From contig JAUCBJ010006062.1 of assembly GCA_032718475.1 (NCBI GenBank), positions 1-25,993 of the forward strand: DNA of 25,993 bases, written 5' to 3'. The DNA comes from Nemertoderma westbladi (taxonomy: Eukaryota > Xenacoelomorpha > Nemertodermatida > Nemertodermatidae). Shown here piece by piece: positions 15,627 to 22,605 of this stretch. How positions within the stretch are numbered: position 1 is the first letter of the stretch; each line of letters opens with the position of its first letter. The notes below the pieces were generated by a model. The model was not told the origin of the DNA, ran no database searches, and saw only the letters and a program-made list of their open reading frames with translations. Both the position numbers and the translations under genes were made by a program.

Positions 15627-15821
15627 AATACTATAAAGGCTGTACTAGGTTAAAATATAATATAAAGATACGGGACTAATACTGACTATTACTATAAAGG
15701 CTGTACTAGGTTAAAATATAATATAAAAGTATGGGACTAATACTGACTAATACTATAAAGGCTGTACTAGGTTATAATATAATATAAAATGACGGGACTA
15801 ATACTGACTAATACTATAAAG
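15627..15821. repeat. Degenerate right edge of the satellite
   Basis: The last three full units are each 61 bp (15627-15687, 15688-15748, 15749-15809) and carry private changes: an extra base around unit positions 40-43, ATTACT for AATACT at 15688, and GGTTATAAT for GGTTAAAAT in the last unit. The array then stops 12 bp into the next unit. Decay limited to the boundary is expected where exchange no longer homogenises copies, so this looks like a genuine array end and not an assembly artefact. Confidence 0.9.
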
Positions 15822-15992
15822 TCGGCATCTGCTGGAGTGACCGGTGCACAAAATCACCAGTCTTTACCTACGCCGAGCAGCCCTGATGTAGTACCGGGGT
15901 TAGTTTAACTATAACGGTATGTATAACAAACACAATTACTGTAGGAATAAACTTGGGGATATGAATGTTGCGAATAATCGCATAAACTCTGA
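15822..15992. other. Unique flank next to the satellite
   Basis: No open frame or known element seen. The first 55 bases can form a stem: TCGGC at 15822-15826 pairs with GCCGA at 15872-15876, enclosing CTGG-AG-TGA pairing with TCACCAG. I see no protein or RNA family in it. Confidence 0.5.
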
Positions 15993-16089
15993 ATAATAAA
16001 TATTACGCTACGCGTACAAACCATTCAAACAAAATGCAGACCAAACACTGACAGACTACTATCAAGCCTAAACAAACTACGGTATATGT

Positions 16090-16207
16090 AGACTCCGAAA
16101 TGGTTAAGTAGTATGCGTTCTAACCCAGTAGTACGACTTATTCTTTAGATGGGGGTTTACCTTACAGCAATGGCTGCCCCTACTTCCTAACCGTTCTTTA
16201 TCGGACA
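16090..16207. other. Conserved, foldable 118-bp core, copy 1
   Basis: This core differs from copy 2 (16377-16494) at one base (G at 16102 against A). It can fold as a branched structure. A closing helix pairs TCCGA-AATGGTTA (16094-16106) with TAACCGTT (16188-16195) and TCGGA (16201-16205), leaving a 5-nt bulge. Hairpin 1 pairs TAAGT-A-GTAT (16105-16114) with GTAC-G-ACTTA (16131-16140). Hairpin 2 pairs GGGG and CAGC (16152-16155, 16165-16168) with GCTGCCCC (16173-16180). TGGTTAAGTAG at 16101-16111 resembles a pol III A box; the B box is poor and no T4 terminator lies inside. It may be a structured RNA gene, a DNA-structure element or a mobile-element piece. I do not recognise a family. Confidence 0.35.
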
Positions 16208-16376
16208 GATGCTTTACACACACCGAAATTTCCTCAAACCCAACAGCAGCCAGACAACTATCCAGCCTACAAATTATCTAAATAAAATTATACGCTACCC
16301 GTACAGACTACACGAACAAAGTACAGACCAAACGCTGGCAGACTCCTATCAAGCCTAAATAAACCACAGGACATGC

Positions 16377-16494
16377 AGACTCCGAAATAGTTAAGTAGTA
16401 TGCGTTCTAACCCAGTAGTACGACTTATTCTTTAGATGGGGGTTTACCTTACAGCAATGGCTGCCCCTACTTCCTAACCGTTCTTTATCGGACA
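16377..16494. other. Conserved, foldable 118-bp core, copy 2
   Basis: Same sequence as 16090-16207 except for one base, which turns a G-C pair of the closing helix (16102-16192 in copy 1) into an A-C mismatch. All other stems described for copy 1 are preserved base for base. It sits 287 bp downstream of copy 1 in the same orientation. Confidence 0.35.
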
Positions 16495-16567
16495 TACACT
16501 CTACATGCACTGCAATCCGTTCAGACCTAATCAACAGCTAGCCAACAGTCAAGCCTACAAATTATCT

Positions 16568-17298
16568 GTACAATCTGAGCAGGCTTACACGCCTTCTGTT
16601 CAATACTGGCCTACAAATAAATAAAACTGACAGAAATAGGCCTAAGTAAAATCCCAATAAAAACCAGGCGTCCCCGATTAATTATTAAGACCTACCGGCA
16701 TATAATAATCAAATCGAATAATACTGCTGTACCTGTACCGTAAGTAGGTACCGGTCCGGATGATCAGGCAGTCAGGCCTACTGGTTACCGGTCGACCGGT
16801 ACTTTCTACTAGATTGCTTACACCGCAATCCAGAAGCATTATCTGTTATTGTTTGCGCTTTTGAAGACCTTTGACAGTTTAACCTGCCAAAATTAGAATG
16901 TCTTTTAGATGATATATATTCTTTAGCTTTATGACGAGTATTTGATACACTACATTAGCCGAAGCCAGTCTATGCGCAATCATTCACCCGTTGGATATAC
17001 CCGGGAGACTGAGTTCGGAGCTTAATGATTGATGGTGTAAGCCTACTGTATTATTCGACTGATCGTAATATATAATCTCTGACAAATATTATTCACTTTC
17101 GGGAAATATTAACAGTTCCTTTATGCTTTAGGACGTGGCGCTCTAAATATGTAAACAGAGTTATGACTTAAACTAGTCACAACGAAAAGGCTATAGATTA
17201 ACGTATATGGCGCATTCTTTAGGAGATGCTTTGTTATCAGTTACAATCATACACAATGCTACACAATACTGCACACTAATCTGCCGACCTTCACTAAA
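16568..17298. other. No gene seen; CCGG-rich patch and palindrome
   Basis: No plausible coding frame or known repeat. A CCGG-rich patch lies at 16738-16802, and within it TACCGGTCGACCGGTA (16786-16801) is a perfect 16-bp palindrome, unusual against the AT-rich surroundings. The 79-codon frame opening at 17207 runs through a 29-bp duplication without disturbance of any recognisable protein, and I treat it as chance. Confidence 0.5.
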
Positions 17299-17356
17299 TT
17301 TGGTCACGTATAAAGAGAGCAACAGACTTTGGTCACGTATAAAGAGAGCAACAGAC
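17299..17356. repeat. Perfect 29-bp tandem duplication
   Basis: Bases 17299-17327 are repeated exactly at 17328-17356 (each begins TTTGGTCACG and ends GCAACAGAC). The length is not a multiple of three, which argues against this stretch being constrained coding sequence. It is probably a recent slippage or duplication event. Confidence 0.95.
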
Positions 17357-17552
17357 AATTTATGTTGGGCATATGAAATAGCATTAGATTCACTTCAAAC
17401 CACTCAACATAGGTCGCAATCGTGTATCTGTAACCGGTCTCTCTAACCTTTAGTATATCAAGAAGGTGGGGTGTCTGACTATTGATCAGTATTCCGATAT
17501 AATATTTCATCAACAAATATAATGAACAACAGCAAAAGCAGTAATGTAAGAT

Positions 17553-18044
17553 ATGAATTGCATAGATATGTATGATAAGGTTGTAATTAACTCGGTAACT
17601 CAAGTTAGTCATTTGATAACAGATATACGTTCTATAATTAAGCCTACTAATGTAAAGCTAAAGAACGCTGATATACGGAGGTGCCAAAGGCCGATGTTCT
17701 TAGGCTCTGGGCAAAAACATAACACTGAACTACTGAGTTCTGTATACACCTCCAACACAGAGACAAAAAACGCTCTGATTGGTCAACCGAACAACGAGAG
17801 AACAAAGAAACAAAGAAACGTCGACGTGGCAATATCAGCTGTTAGCCGTCGTCATGGTAGCGACACTGTTTTCAAGAGTATCCAGCTTATCGCGTCACGA
17901 GATTGCGGATTATGTCCTCTAAAGTACAAATACAGTACAAATACAGAAGAAATGACTTTTATGTCCTCTAAAACACCAGTACAGCAAGGACACGGCCTTT
18001 TTATGCCTGGCAAACCAACTACAGAGTACTTTAAGGGAAAATAA
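17553..18044 (+). CDS. Doubtful 163-codon open frame, unknown
   Basis: An ATG-started frame of 163 codons, ended by TAA at 18042-18044. I do not recognise the product. The predicted protein is polar and basic, with Lys/Arg clusters around residues 78-88 (NNERTKKQRN), one possible Cys pair (RDCGLCPL near residues 115-122), and no signal peptide, membrane span or known catalytic motif. The 3' half contains a short direct repeat (ATGTCCTCTAAA near 17912 and 17961). There is no neighbouring gene and no clear promoter; an ATTGG motif at about 17778 lies inside the frame. Codon use shows no evident constraint. It could be a short exon, a chance frame or an old element piece; chance is my preferred reading. 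Confidence 0.15.
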   Translation: MNCIDMYDKVVINSVTQVSHLITDIRSIIKPTNVKLKNADIRRCQRPMFLGSGQKHNTELLSSVYTSNTETKNALIGQPNNERTKKQRNVDVAISAVSRRHGSDTVFKSIQLIASRDCGLCPLKYKYSTNTEEMTFMSSKTPVQQGHGLFMPGKPTTEYFKGK

Positions 18045-18615
18045 CCGGTTAATGACGCAAAAGCTTTTACACTCTCTGACGTCCTTCTGTCAGTCCAGGT
18101 CCTACTGTATGTCTTGTCATACCACCATGTATATACTGTATATCATACAGTATAACGACTCAGTCAGGGCCTTACAACGCACAACCAACAAAATATGTCA
18201 CATTTGGAAAATATGACTGATTGTTATTCGATAAATTTTGTCTGTTGGTAATTGGCAAATTGAAAAAGTTACTTTTGGTAGACGAATGAAATAGCATCAT
18301 AGTTCATCAGAATTTCCCAGAATAAATATTGGATTATTAAAAGTTAGCATGAAGAAGAAATAACTAGGTAGAACAAGTTAGTGAAGCACACAGTTCAGAG
18401 AGATGCCAGCTGCGGTAGTACGTATAACAATTTTGATTAAATTGATAAACTTGTGTAATGTATTCATTTAGTCATTTCAATAGTGTTGAATTTGACATCG
18501 AGATAATAGTGCTTTGTGCAGTTTGAATGGTGGAGGTGATGAAACAAAATGGTGTACAATGAATTCAAGTAAAATGAGATTGAGATAGAGCAATGATTGA
18601 AAGATTAATTATAAG
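18045..18615. other. No gene seen; one short hairpin
   Basis: AT-rich sequence without a credible frame. TATACTGTA (18132-18140) and TACAGTATA (18146-18154) form a perfect 9-bp hairpin with a TATCA loop. The right end leads into the LINE fragment at 18616, so part of this stretch may be older, unrecognisable LINE sequence. Confidence 0.5.
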
Positions 18616-18735
18616 ATGAAATTCTGCCTGGTTAAATTAGGCTTGATGGGTGTAGGTTCTATAGACTGGTTCAAGTCCTACCTGTCAGATAGAGGTCAAA
18701 CTGTAGTCATTAGCAAATCGCAGTCAACTGTACAA
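18616..18735 (+). pseudogene. LINE reverse transcriptase fragment (CR1/L2/Jockey-like)
   Basis: Forty codons reading KLGLMGVGSIDWFKSYLSDR then GQTVVISKSQS. This matches the well-known stretch of animal non-LTR reverse transcriptases just before the QGSxLGP motif: a KL-x-x-x-G-x-x-G helix, a WF(K/S)SYLS-(D/N)R turn and a Q-x-V strand. An intact protein would continue with the QGS-LGP and (Y/F)ADD motifs. Here the frame is cut off at about 18736 by the 3' end of an oppositely oriented LINE (18736-19154). The left part of the element is missing or too decayed to see. It is a dead fragment, probably truncated by the later insertion. Family assignment beyond non-LTR is tentative. Confidence 0.75.
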
Positions 18736-19154
18736 CTAGGATCAGCATGCTGCATTGCAGCTGCATTTTTAAGAATGCTGTGCCGGATTGTCGACAAAAT
18801 TGTGCAACCACAACTCCCTATCACCCATGACATTTGCTAGATCATCCGCATCTTCAAGGCCAGTGTCCTTTAAGATGCGTCTCAAGAAAGTCATGGCTGT
18901 CCACCATGCTTATTCACTCCATGAGGCTGCCAAAGTACAAGAGTATTTATGCACTGGCTGGTCCTCACGGCGAAAGCAATGTCCTGCAAAGCGGAGGCGA
19001 TTTTGTTCTAGTGTCAAGCTTGGGGGAACCAATGAGACATCTCCAATGTTATATAGTGTCTGGTTGGAGATGTGTGCATTGTACTTGGCACAATGAACCC
19101 GGCATAGCATTCTTGTGAATGTGCCATCCAGAGATTTGGTGTCCTCAGCAGTTA
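18736..19154 (-). pseudogene. LINE 3' end, C-terminal region of reverse transcriptase (copy A)
   Basis: Minus strand, nearly identical to 25491-25914. It encodes LTAEDTKSLDGT, then RVHC-KYNAHISNQTLYNIG, the conserved LRFAGHC-RRED block and, after a break, the DLAN-MGDRELWR region before a stop and a short 3' UTR. These are features of the C-terminal domain downstream of the palm in a group of animal non-LTR elements (L-RFAGHC-R motif and DR-LWR end). Against the other copy it has 4 extra bases near 18941-18949 and lacks one G near 18894, so the frame shifts after the REDQPVHK residues and the gene is dead. It probably belongs to the same copy as the fragment at 19428-19935, with the foldback at 19156-19427 lying where the connecting segment should be. 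Confidence 0.85.
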
Positions 19155-19155
19155 G

Positions 19156-19427
19156 CTACTACTACTACTAGGATCGGCATGCTGCATTGCAACTGCATTT
19201 TTAAGAATGCTGTGCCGGCTTGTCAACAAAATTGCACCGCCACAACTCCCTATCACCCATGACATTTGCTAGATCATCCGCATCTTAAAGGACACTGGCC
19301 TTAAAGATGCGGATGATCTAGCAAATATCATGGGTGATAGGGAGTTGTGGCGGTGCAATTTTGTTGACAAGCCGGCACAGCATTCTTAAAAATGCAGCTG
19401 CAATGCAGCATGCCGATCATAGTAGTA
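19156..19427. repeat. 265-bp foldback built from a LINE 3' end
   Basis: Bases 19163-19294 and 19296-19427 are inverted repeats about C19295: 127 of 132 pairs match (mismatches at 19171, 19192, 19263, 19287 and 19292 with their partners). Each arm is the last part of the LINE also seen at 18736 and 25491. The right arm reads on the plus strand DADDLAN-MGDRELWR, stop, then the short 3' UTR; the left arm reads the same on the minus strand. The 5' ends therefore meet at the centre and both 3' ends point outward. The left end begins with a (CTA)5 run (19156-19170), matching the TAG-type tail of this LINE. The left flank is LTAEDTK of copy A and the right flank is the RT fragment ending with RKEKAYY. 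Confidence 0.95.
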
Positions 19428-19935
19428 TGCCTTTTCCTTACGTATTCGAAGGTCTTCACCTGACTTCCGGATCCATGATCCCAGGTAACAGAAGTCATTC
19501 ACATGGTCAAGCCTAACATCCTTTGAGCTTATGCTCATCCGATCAGAGACTTGCAAAGTTAACTGTCAAAATTTTGGTCTTTCTGGAGTTAATAAAAATA
19601 CTAACAGTAGAAGCAGCATGTTCTAATGAGCTGAGGAGCCGTTGGGCTCCCTCTAGTGATTCTGAGAGTACTCCTAAGTCATCAGCAAAGTCTAGATCAG
19701 TTAGGTACTTGGCATGATTAACTCAATTCTGGAGCCAGTAGGTGGAGTTATCATCACACCATCATCATTATGATGATTTAAGGACATGCGTAGAACATAT
19801 TCAACCAAAATTATGAACAAGAATGGTGCAAGTGTGTCTCCCTGGAGGACGCCCCATAACACTTCAAATGGTTCTGTGTCACCGTAAACAGTAGACACAA
19901 ATGTTGTCGAACCATCGTATACTGATGGTAAATGT
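19428..19935 (-). pseudogene. LINE reverse transcriptase palm fragment (copy A, 5' part)
   Basis: Minus strand. In order it encodes YGDTEPFEVLWGVLQGDTL (QGDT at 19833-19844, followed by APFLFII), then after a break LTDLDFADDLGVL (catalytic ADD box at 19678-19689; two metal-binding Asp expected), SLEGAQRLLSSLE, INSRKTKI, and in another frame VNDFCYLGSWIRKS-EDLRIRKEKAYY. This is the palm and following region of a non-LTR reverse transcriptase. The family motif Q-G-D-x-L-A-P-F and YLGSWI identify the same group as the C-terminal pieces at 18736 and 25527. The frame is broken at least twice, including a TGA after the FASL residues. The 5' end is truncated where it meets an opposite LINE at about 19936. 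Confidence 0.85.
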
Positions 19936-20196
19936 CCCAATTACCTAAAACAAAAATTCAACAAAGTAGGCGATACACACTCTTACAATACCAGAGCTAG
20001 TGCTTTAAACTTCTACTTCCCGAATTGTAAATCCTTCGAATCTGATACTTTCTTTTTTAACGGCATTAAAAATTGGAACGCGCTGCCTAATGAAATTAAA
20101 AACCTAGATAATCAACATTCTTTTAAATCTGCTGTTAAATTTCACCTCCGTGTGCAAAGTAAAAATAGGTACAATAGTCCTACAGTAAGTTATTAG
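19936..20196 (+). pseudogene. C-terminal end of a second LINE reverse transcriptase
   Basis: An 86-codon frame, open from the junction at about 19936 to TAG at 20194-20196, with no start codon of its own. It contains DTHSYNTRAS, then FFFNGIKNWNALPNEIK and HSFKSAVKFHL. The order of H-(S/N)-Y-x-T-R, G-x-x-x-WN-x-LP-x-x-IK and F-K-x-x-(V/L)-K is the typical C-terminus of CR1/L2-type animal LINE proteins. It is 5' truncated, as most LINE copies are. The remaining part is uninterrupted, so the insertion may be fairly young. It abuts the minus-strand LINE fragment head to head. Confidence 0.85.
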
Positions 20197-20519
20197 TTTA
20201 TTAATTATTTACTATTTATACTGTAATTACGTTTTATATTAAATTGTTCTGTACATTACATCTTTATCGTTGAGTCGGACATTGTCACGCTCTTGGTACA
20301 TGTACATAGTGTAATTACGTTTTATATTGGTTTTAGGTTAGCGTAGTGTAATATTGTATTTGTAACCAAGTAACATAAAGGACCCCCTTTAGAAATAAGC
20401 TGCAAAGAAGCTGTAGGGGTAATTCTATATGTTATGTTGGACAATACCTTTATACCGGTACATGTTTGGTGTATTTGTTATTGTTTTTACATAATGGTAT
20501 AAATAAATCTATCTATCTA
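19936..20519 (+). mobile_element. 5'-truncated CR1/L2-like LINE, 3' end with ATCT tail
   Basis: The coding end (19936-20196) is followed by about 320 bp of AT-rich 3' UTR, then AATAAATCTATCTATCTAT at 20502-20520. A short microsatellite in place of poly(A) is the usual 3' terminus of CR1/L2-type elements and marks the right end. The left end is the truncation point. I could not identify a target-site duplication. Confidence 0.75.
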
Positions 20520-20520
20520 T

Positions 20521-20881
20521 AAGGCCAAGTTAAATTCAGTTCAGACAACAACTTTAAGATACAACGCCTAAGTGGTTTGTTTATTTTTTTATTTTTTTTA
20601 AACAGTGATCTTCTGGGGAATGGCCAGAGAATGACAGTGACCTACGACCAGTCTCAAGTCTAACTAGAGGCGGGTGGTAAAGACCCGACGACCCCGATCT
20701 AGTATTGTATGAGTGTACAATTGATGTTTTCGTTAATAAATAAGCCATGGGATGTGGAGACTACAGTCTAGAGGCAAAATATTAAGGCGCTTATAAATAT
20801 GAAGATAGGAAGATCTACTGTTGCTAAATGTAACACAGCGTAAGATTTGATTTACCTTTGTGCCTAGAGGTTTAAGAATTG
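20521..20881. other. No gene seen
   Basis: No credible frame or known repeat. It contains a T-rich run at 20580-20600 and otherwise unremarkable sequence between the ATCT tail of the plus-strand LINE and the C-terminal end of the minus-strand RT fragment. Confidence 0.5.
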
Positions 20882-21520
20882 AGCTAAAGTGCTACCCCAG
20901 ATCGCCATCCCGTAAAAAATATTGAGATATAGAAGATAAAAGAATAGCATTCGCAATACTGTATTTGGGGAGGCAGGATCTGTCTAAGTTTATAAAACTG
21001 ATTTAAAACTGATATAAAACCTGATTTAGAAATTTTATCTAATATACATTGTATGTAAGGTCTAAAAGTTAATTTATGGTCAATATAAATTGCCAAGACA
21101 TAGAAGTTTGGGTGCGGGTTATTGGATGGCTGTTCAACAAAACCTGCACAGGCTGAGAATCAGAAGATAAATTTGTTGTGTTTGAAAATGTTGTGTATTC
21201 TGTTTTTGATAGATTAAGAGTCAGTTTATTGTCAATAAGCCAATCCGTAATGCTATGCGTGTTTGAATTAATAGACTGAATGAGATTGGAAACAGATGTT
21301 GATATAAGGCTCGAGGAAGTTTCGTTGTTAAAAAAGGATATTCGGAAATGAGCGTTGTGGACCTCCACAATGTAGAGGTCATTTAGGTAGATAGGAACAG
21401 AATTGGCCCCTTACAGAACCTTGATGAATACCGCAATTTAAAGGGCGAATGCCAGAGTTAGAAATCCCCACTCAAACAAACTGGGTCCGGTTAGAAAGGT
21501 AGTCTGCAAATAGTGAGTGG
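20882..21520 (-). pseudogene. LINE reverse transcriptase fragment (CR1/L2-like)
   Basis: Minus strand, read from 21520 leftward in several frames: LFADYLSNRTQFV, an in-frame TGA (21472-21474), GIRPLNCGIHQGSV (QGS of RT motif B-like block at 21415-21423), IYLNDLYIVE (LND at 21378-21386), ITDWLIDNKLTLNLSKTEY, then AIYIDHKLTFRPYIQ, ILDKISKSGFI, LRQILPPQI and a terminal YGMAIWG in another frame. The order is that of the palm, thumb and following helix of a CR1/L2-type LINE protein. The (F/Y)ADD box expected between LND and WL-NKL is not readable (the stretch reads VHNAHFRISF). There are at least three frameshifts plus the stop, so this is an old dead copy. No 3' tail is recognisable on its left. 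Confidence 0.85.
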
Positions 21521-21563
21521 GGAGAACCCCGAATCCATAGCACGATTTAAAACAATTTAAATC

Positions 21564-21764
21564 TCAGTGTTTCTTTAAATTGATTTGTAGACAAAATACA
21601 TGTACTGCAATTAGATTAGATTCAAATCGATCTTTTACGAATTTATCTGCCTTATTGCGAGATGTATCCAGCCAAGGTTTTACTGGTTGATTTGACTGAT
21701 CTAGAGCCAAAACTGACGTAATGATTTTGATAAAATCGCTCATTAAACGTGAAAGGATATCAGA
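21564..21764 (-). other. Open stretch of 66 codons, unassigned
   Basis: Minus-strand open stretch ending with TGA at 21564-21566. It includes LALDQSNQPVKPWLDTSRNK and KFVKDRFESNL. It lies upstream of the LINE RT fragment on the same strand, where a LINE would carry the endonuclease-to-RT linker, and a PWL-type motif is common there. The match is too weak to assign, and the open length could be chance. Confidence 0.2.
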
Positions 21765-22200
21765 TCAATTGCTGTGGTCTAACTCCTTGAGAAAATAGTA
21801 TGCTGAGTTTACCATATCGATTTATGCTTCTAAATACCTTCTTCGGGGAATATAAATTAATTATAGCTATTGCAGAATACAGTGTAGCCAATTTCGTCAG
21901 TGTTGCTTATTAAATAAAATTTCCCCCCCCAAATTCAATATACTCATTACCGACAGTGTTTCTCGATCAGTACATAGAGCGTTTCTTTAACTTAACTTTA
22001 ACTATATCTGCCATTAATAGTTAGTTAAGGGCACCAGACCATAATTATATGACTAAAACATGAAATTTTCGATTTTAAGCTAATTTGGGTCAAAATTTTA
22101 TAATGAACGATATCGCTAAAGAAATAATTCTCCACTTAATTTCAAATCAAATTAATATTAAATTAAATAATAACAAATACATAATAACACATACATACAT
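21765..22200. other. No gene seen
   Basis: AT-rich sequence with a C8 run at about 21924-21931 and a low-complexity stretch of A/T with ACATA repeats at 22150-22200. I see no frame or known element. Confidence 0.5.
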
Positions 22201-22240
22201 GAACCAACATTTCAACTCAAAATAGAGCCATCTTCAGGGT
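22201..22240 (-). other. Possible Penelope-like element 3' motif
   Basis: Read on the minus strand this is ACCCTGAAGATGGCTC, a short spacer, then GAGTTGAAATGTTGGTTC. It resembles the CTGA-GA-GGC ... CGAAA-GT-GG sequence often found near the 3' end of Penelope-like retroelements, with a short stem between the halves. No RT or GIY-YIG sequence accompanies it, so this would be a remnant at best. Confidence 0.25.
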
Positions 22241-22591
22241 AAGTAAAACAACTGCCTAATCTAATACTGGAGTAACGGTACAACAAATACAGGCCTAAGT
22301 AAACACAATTTTTTTAATACTACATTGTGGTTATAAATCTAACTACAGTAAATATACAAACTCAAAATAATTCCCAAACTCGAGATATTCGTCTTCAATT
22401 GAAGCTAGTCGCATGTCTCTGATCGAAAAATATTATATGTCCGTAGATTATTGATACCGCTCAACTCCACTGAAAGCCCTTTGTTTCCCCTCCTGAAGCC
22501 TTATATAGTTATAATGAGGTTGTTAATTTTATAAAAAAGTATTGTAAACGAGAATGCAGATTTATATTTAAATCAAGGCATTCCAATTAGT
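22241..22591. other. No gene seen
   Basis: AT-rich sequence with no credible frame. It forms the pre-insertion DNA into which the SINE at 22606 integrated. Confidence 0.5.
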
Positions 22592-22605
22592 ATTATGTAG
22601 AATTA
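22592..22605. repeat. Target-site duplication, left copy
   Basis: ATTATGTAGAATTA, repeated exactly at 22871-22884 on the other side of the SINE. Fourteen base pairs is a normal length for LINE-mediated insertion. Confidence 0.93.

Larger units (their letters stand above)
1..15821. repeat. 60-bp satellite DNA array (264 units)
   Basis: Head-to-tail tandem array; 61-120 is a representative unit. Unit starts can be followed without interruption from base 1 to the unit starting at 15749, then a 12-bp stub (15810-15821). My tally is 244 units of 60 bp, 17 of 58 bp (loss of two bases so that ACTATAAAG becomes ACTAAAG) and 3 of 61 bp, which sums to 15809. The unit is about 27% GC, has a single CpG (unit positions 44-45) and an internal 10-bp direct repeat (GACTAATACT twice, unit positions 47-56 and 57-6). 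Nearly all variation sits at unit positions 42 (T/G) and 44 (C/T), giving types TAC (about 184), GAT (about 51), TAT (13) and GAC (12). All six frames contain a stop in every unit, so it is not coding. The array runs off the left edge. Homogeneity implies recent amplification or efficient exchange. A centromeric, pericentromeric or subtelomeric place is plausible but not shown. Confidence 0.98.
15993..16567. repeat. Two-copy tandem duplication, about 287 bp per unit
   Basis: Copy 1 is about 15993-16279 and copy 2 about 16280-16567. Both run from a TACGCTAC-GTACA stretch, through a CAGACCAAAC-TG-CAGACT segment and a 118-bp near-identical core, to a shared CCTACAAATTATCT end. Outside the core the copies differ by many substitutions and a 1-bp indel (by eye roughly 65-80% identity); inside the core they differ at one base. 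A weaker echo of the unit end (CCTACAAATAAATAAAA) follows at about 16610. Confidence 0.85.

Noticed and set aside
1-15821. CRISPR-like regular repeat
   Set aside because: Units are directly adjacent with no variable spacers, in eukaryotic-looking DNA; this is a satellite.
1-15821. CENP-B box in the satellite unit
   Set aside because: Only the ANNCGGG half is present; the TTCG half is replaced by A/T bases, and the CGGG itself is often TGGG.
1-15821. TATAAA motifs and branch-site-like CTAAT/CTGAC in each unit as promoters or splice signals
   Set aside because: They follow from the AT-rich unit sequence; nothing links them to a gene.
15822-15992. Hammerhead-type ribozyme (CTGATG at about 15890)
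   Set aside because: The CTGANGA core reads CTGATGT and no matching GAAA strand or stems are found.
17207-17446. 79-codon frame
   Set aside because: It spans an exact 29-bp duplication, shows no known motif and has no supporting context.
17304-17832. Minus-strand frames of 102 and 61 codons
   Set aside because: Low-complexity products overlapping other frames, with no recognisable motif.
18788-19118. Plus-strand frames of about 100 codons, also at 25592-25843
   Set aside because: They are antisense shadows of the LINE C-terminal coding region; they look conserved only because the LINE is present twice.
19334-19717. Plus-strand frames of 60-64 codons, and the minus frame at 25373-25591
   Set aside because: They cross element boundaries or lie antisense to RT; no independent support.
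19936-21520. Plus LINE end and minus RT fragment as one element with a 5' inversion
   Set aside because: A twin-priming inversion would place the inverted part on the 5' side of the 3' end; here the minus fragment lies beyond the ATCT tail, so they are separate insertions.
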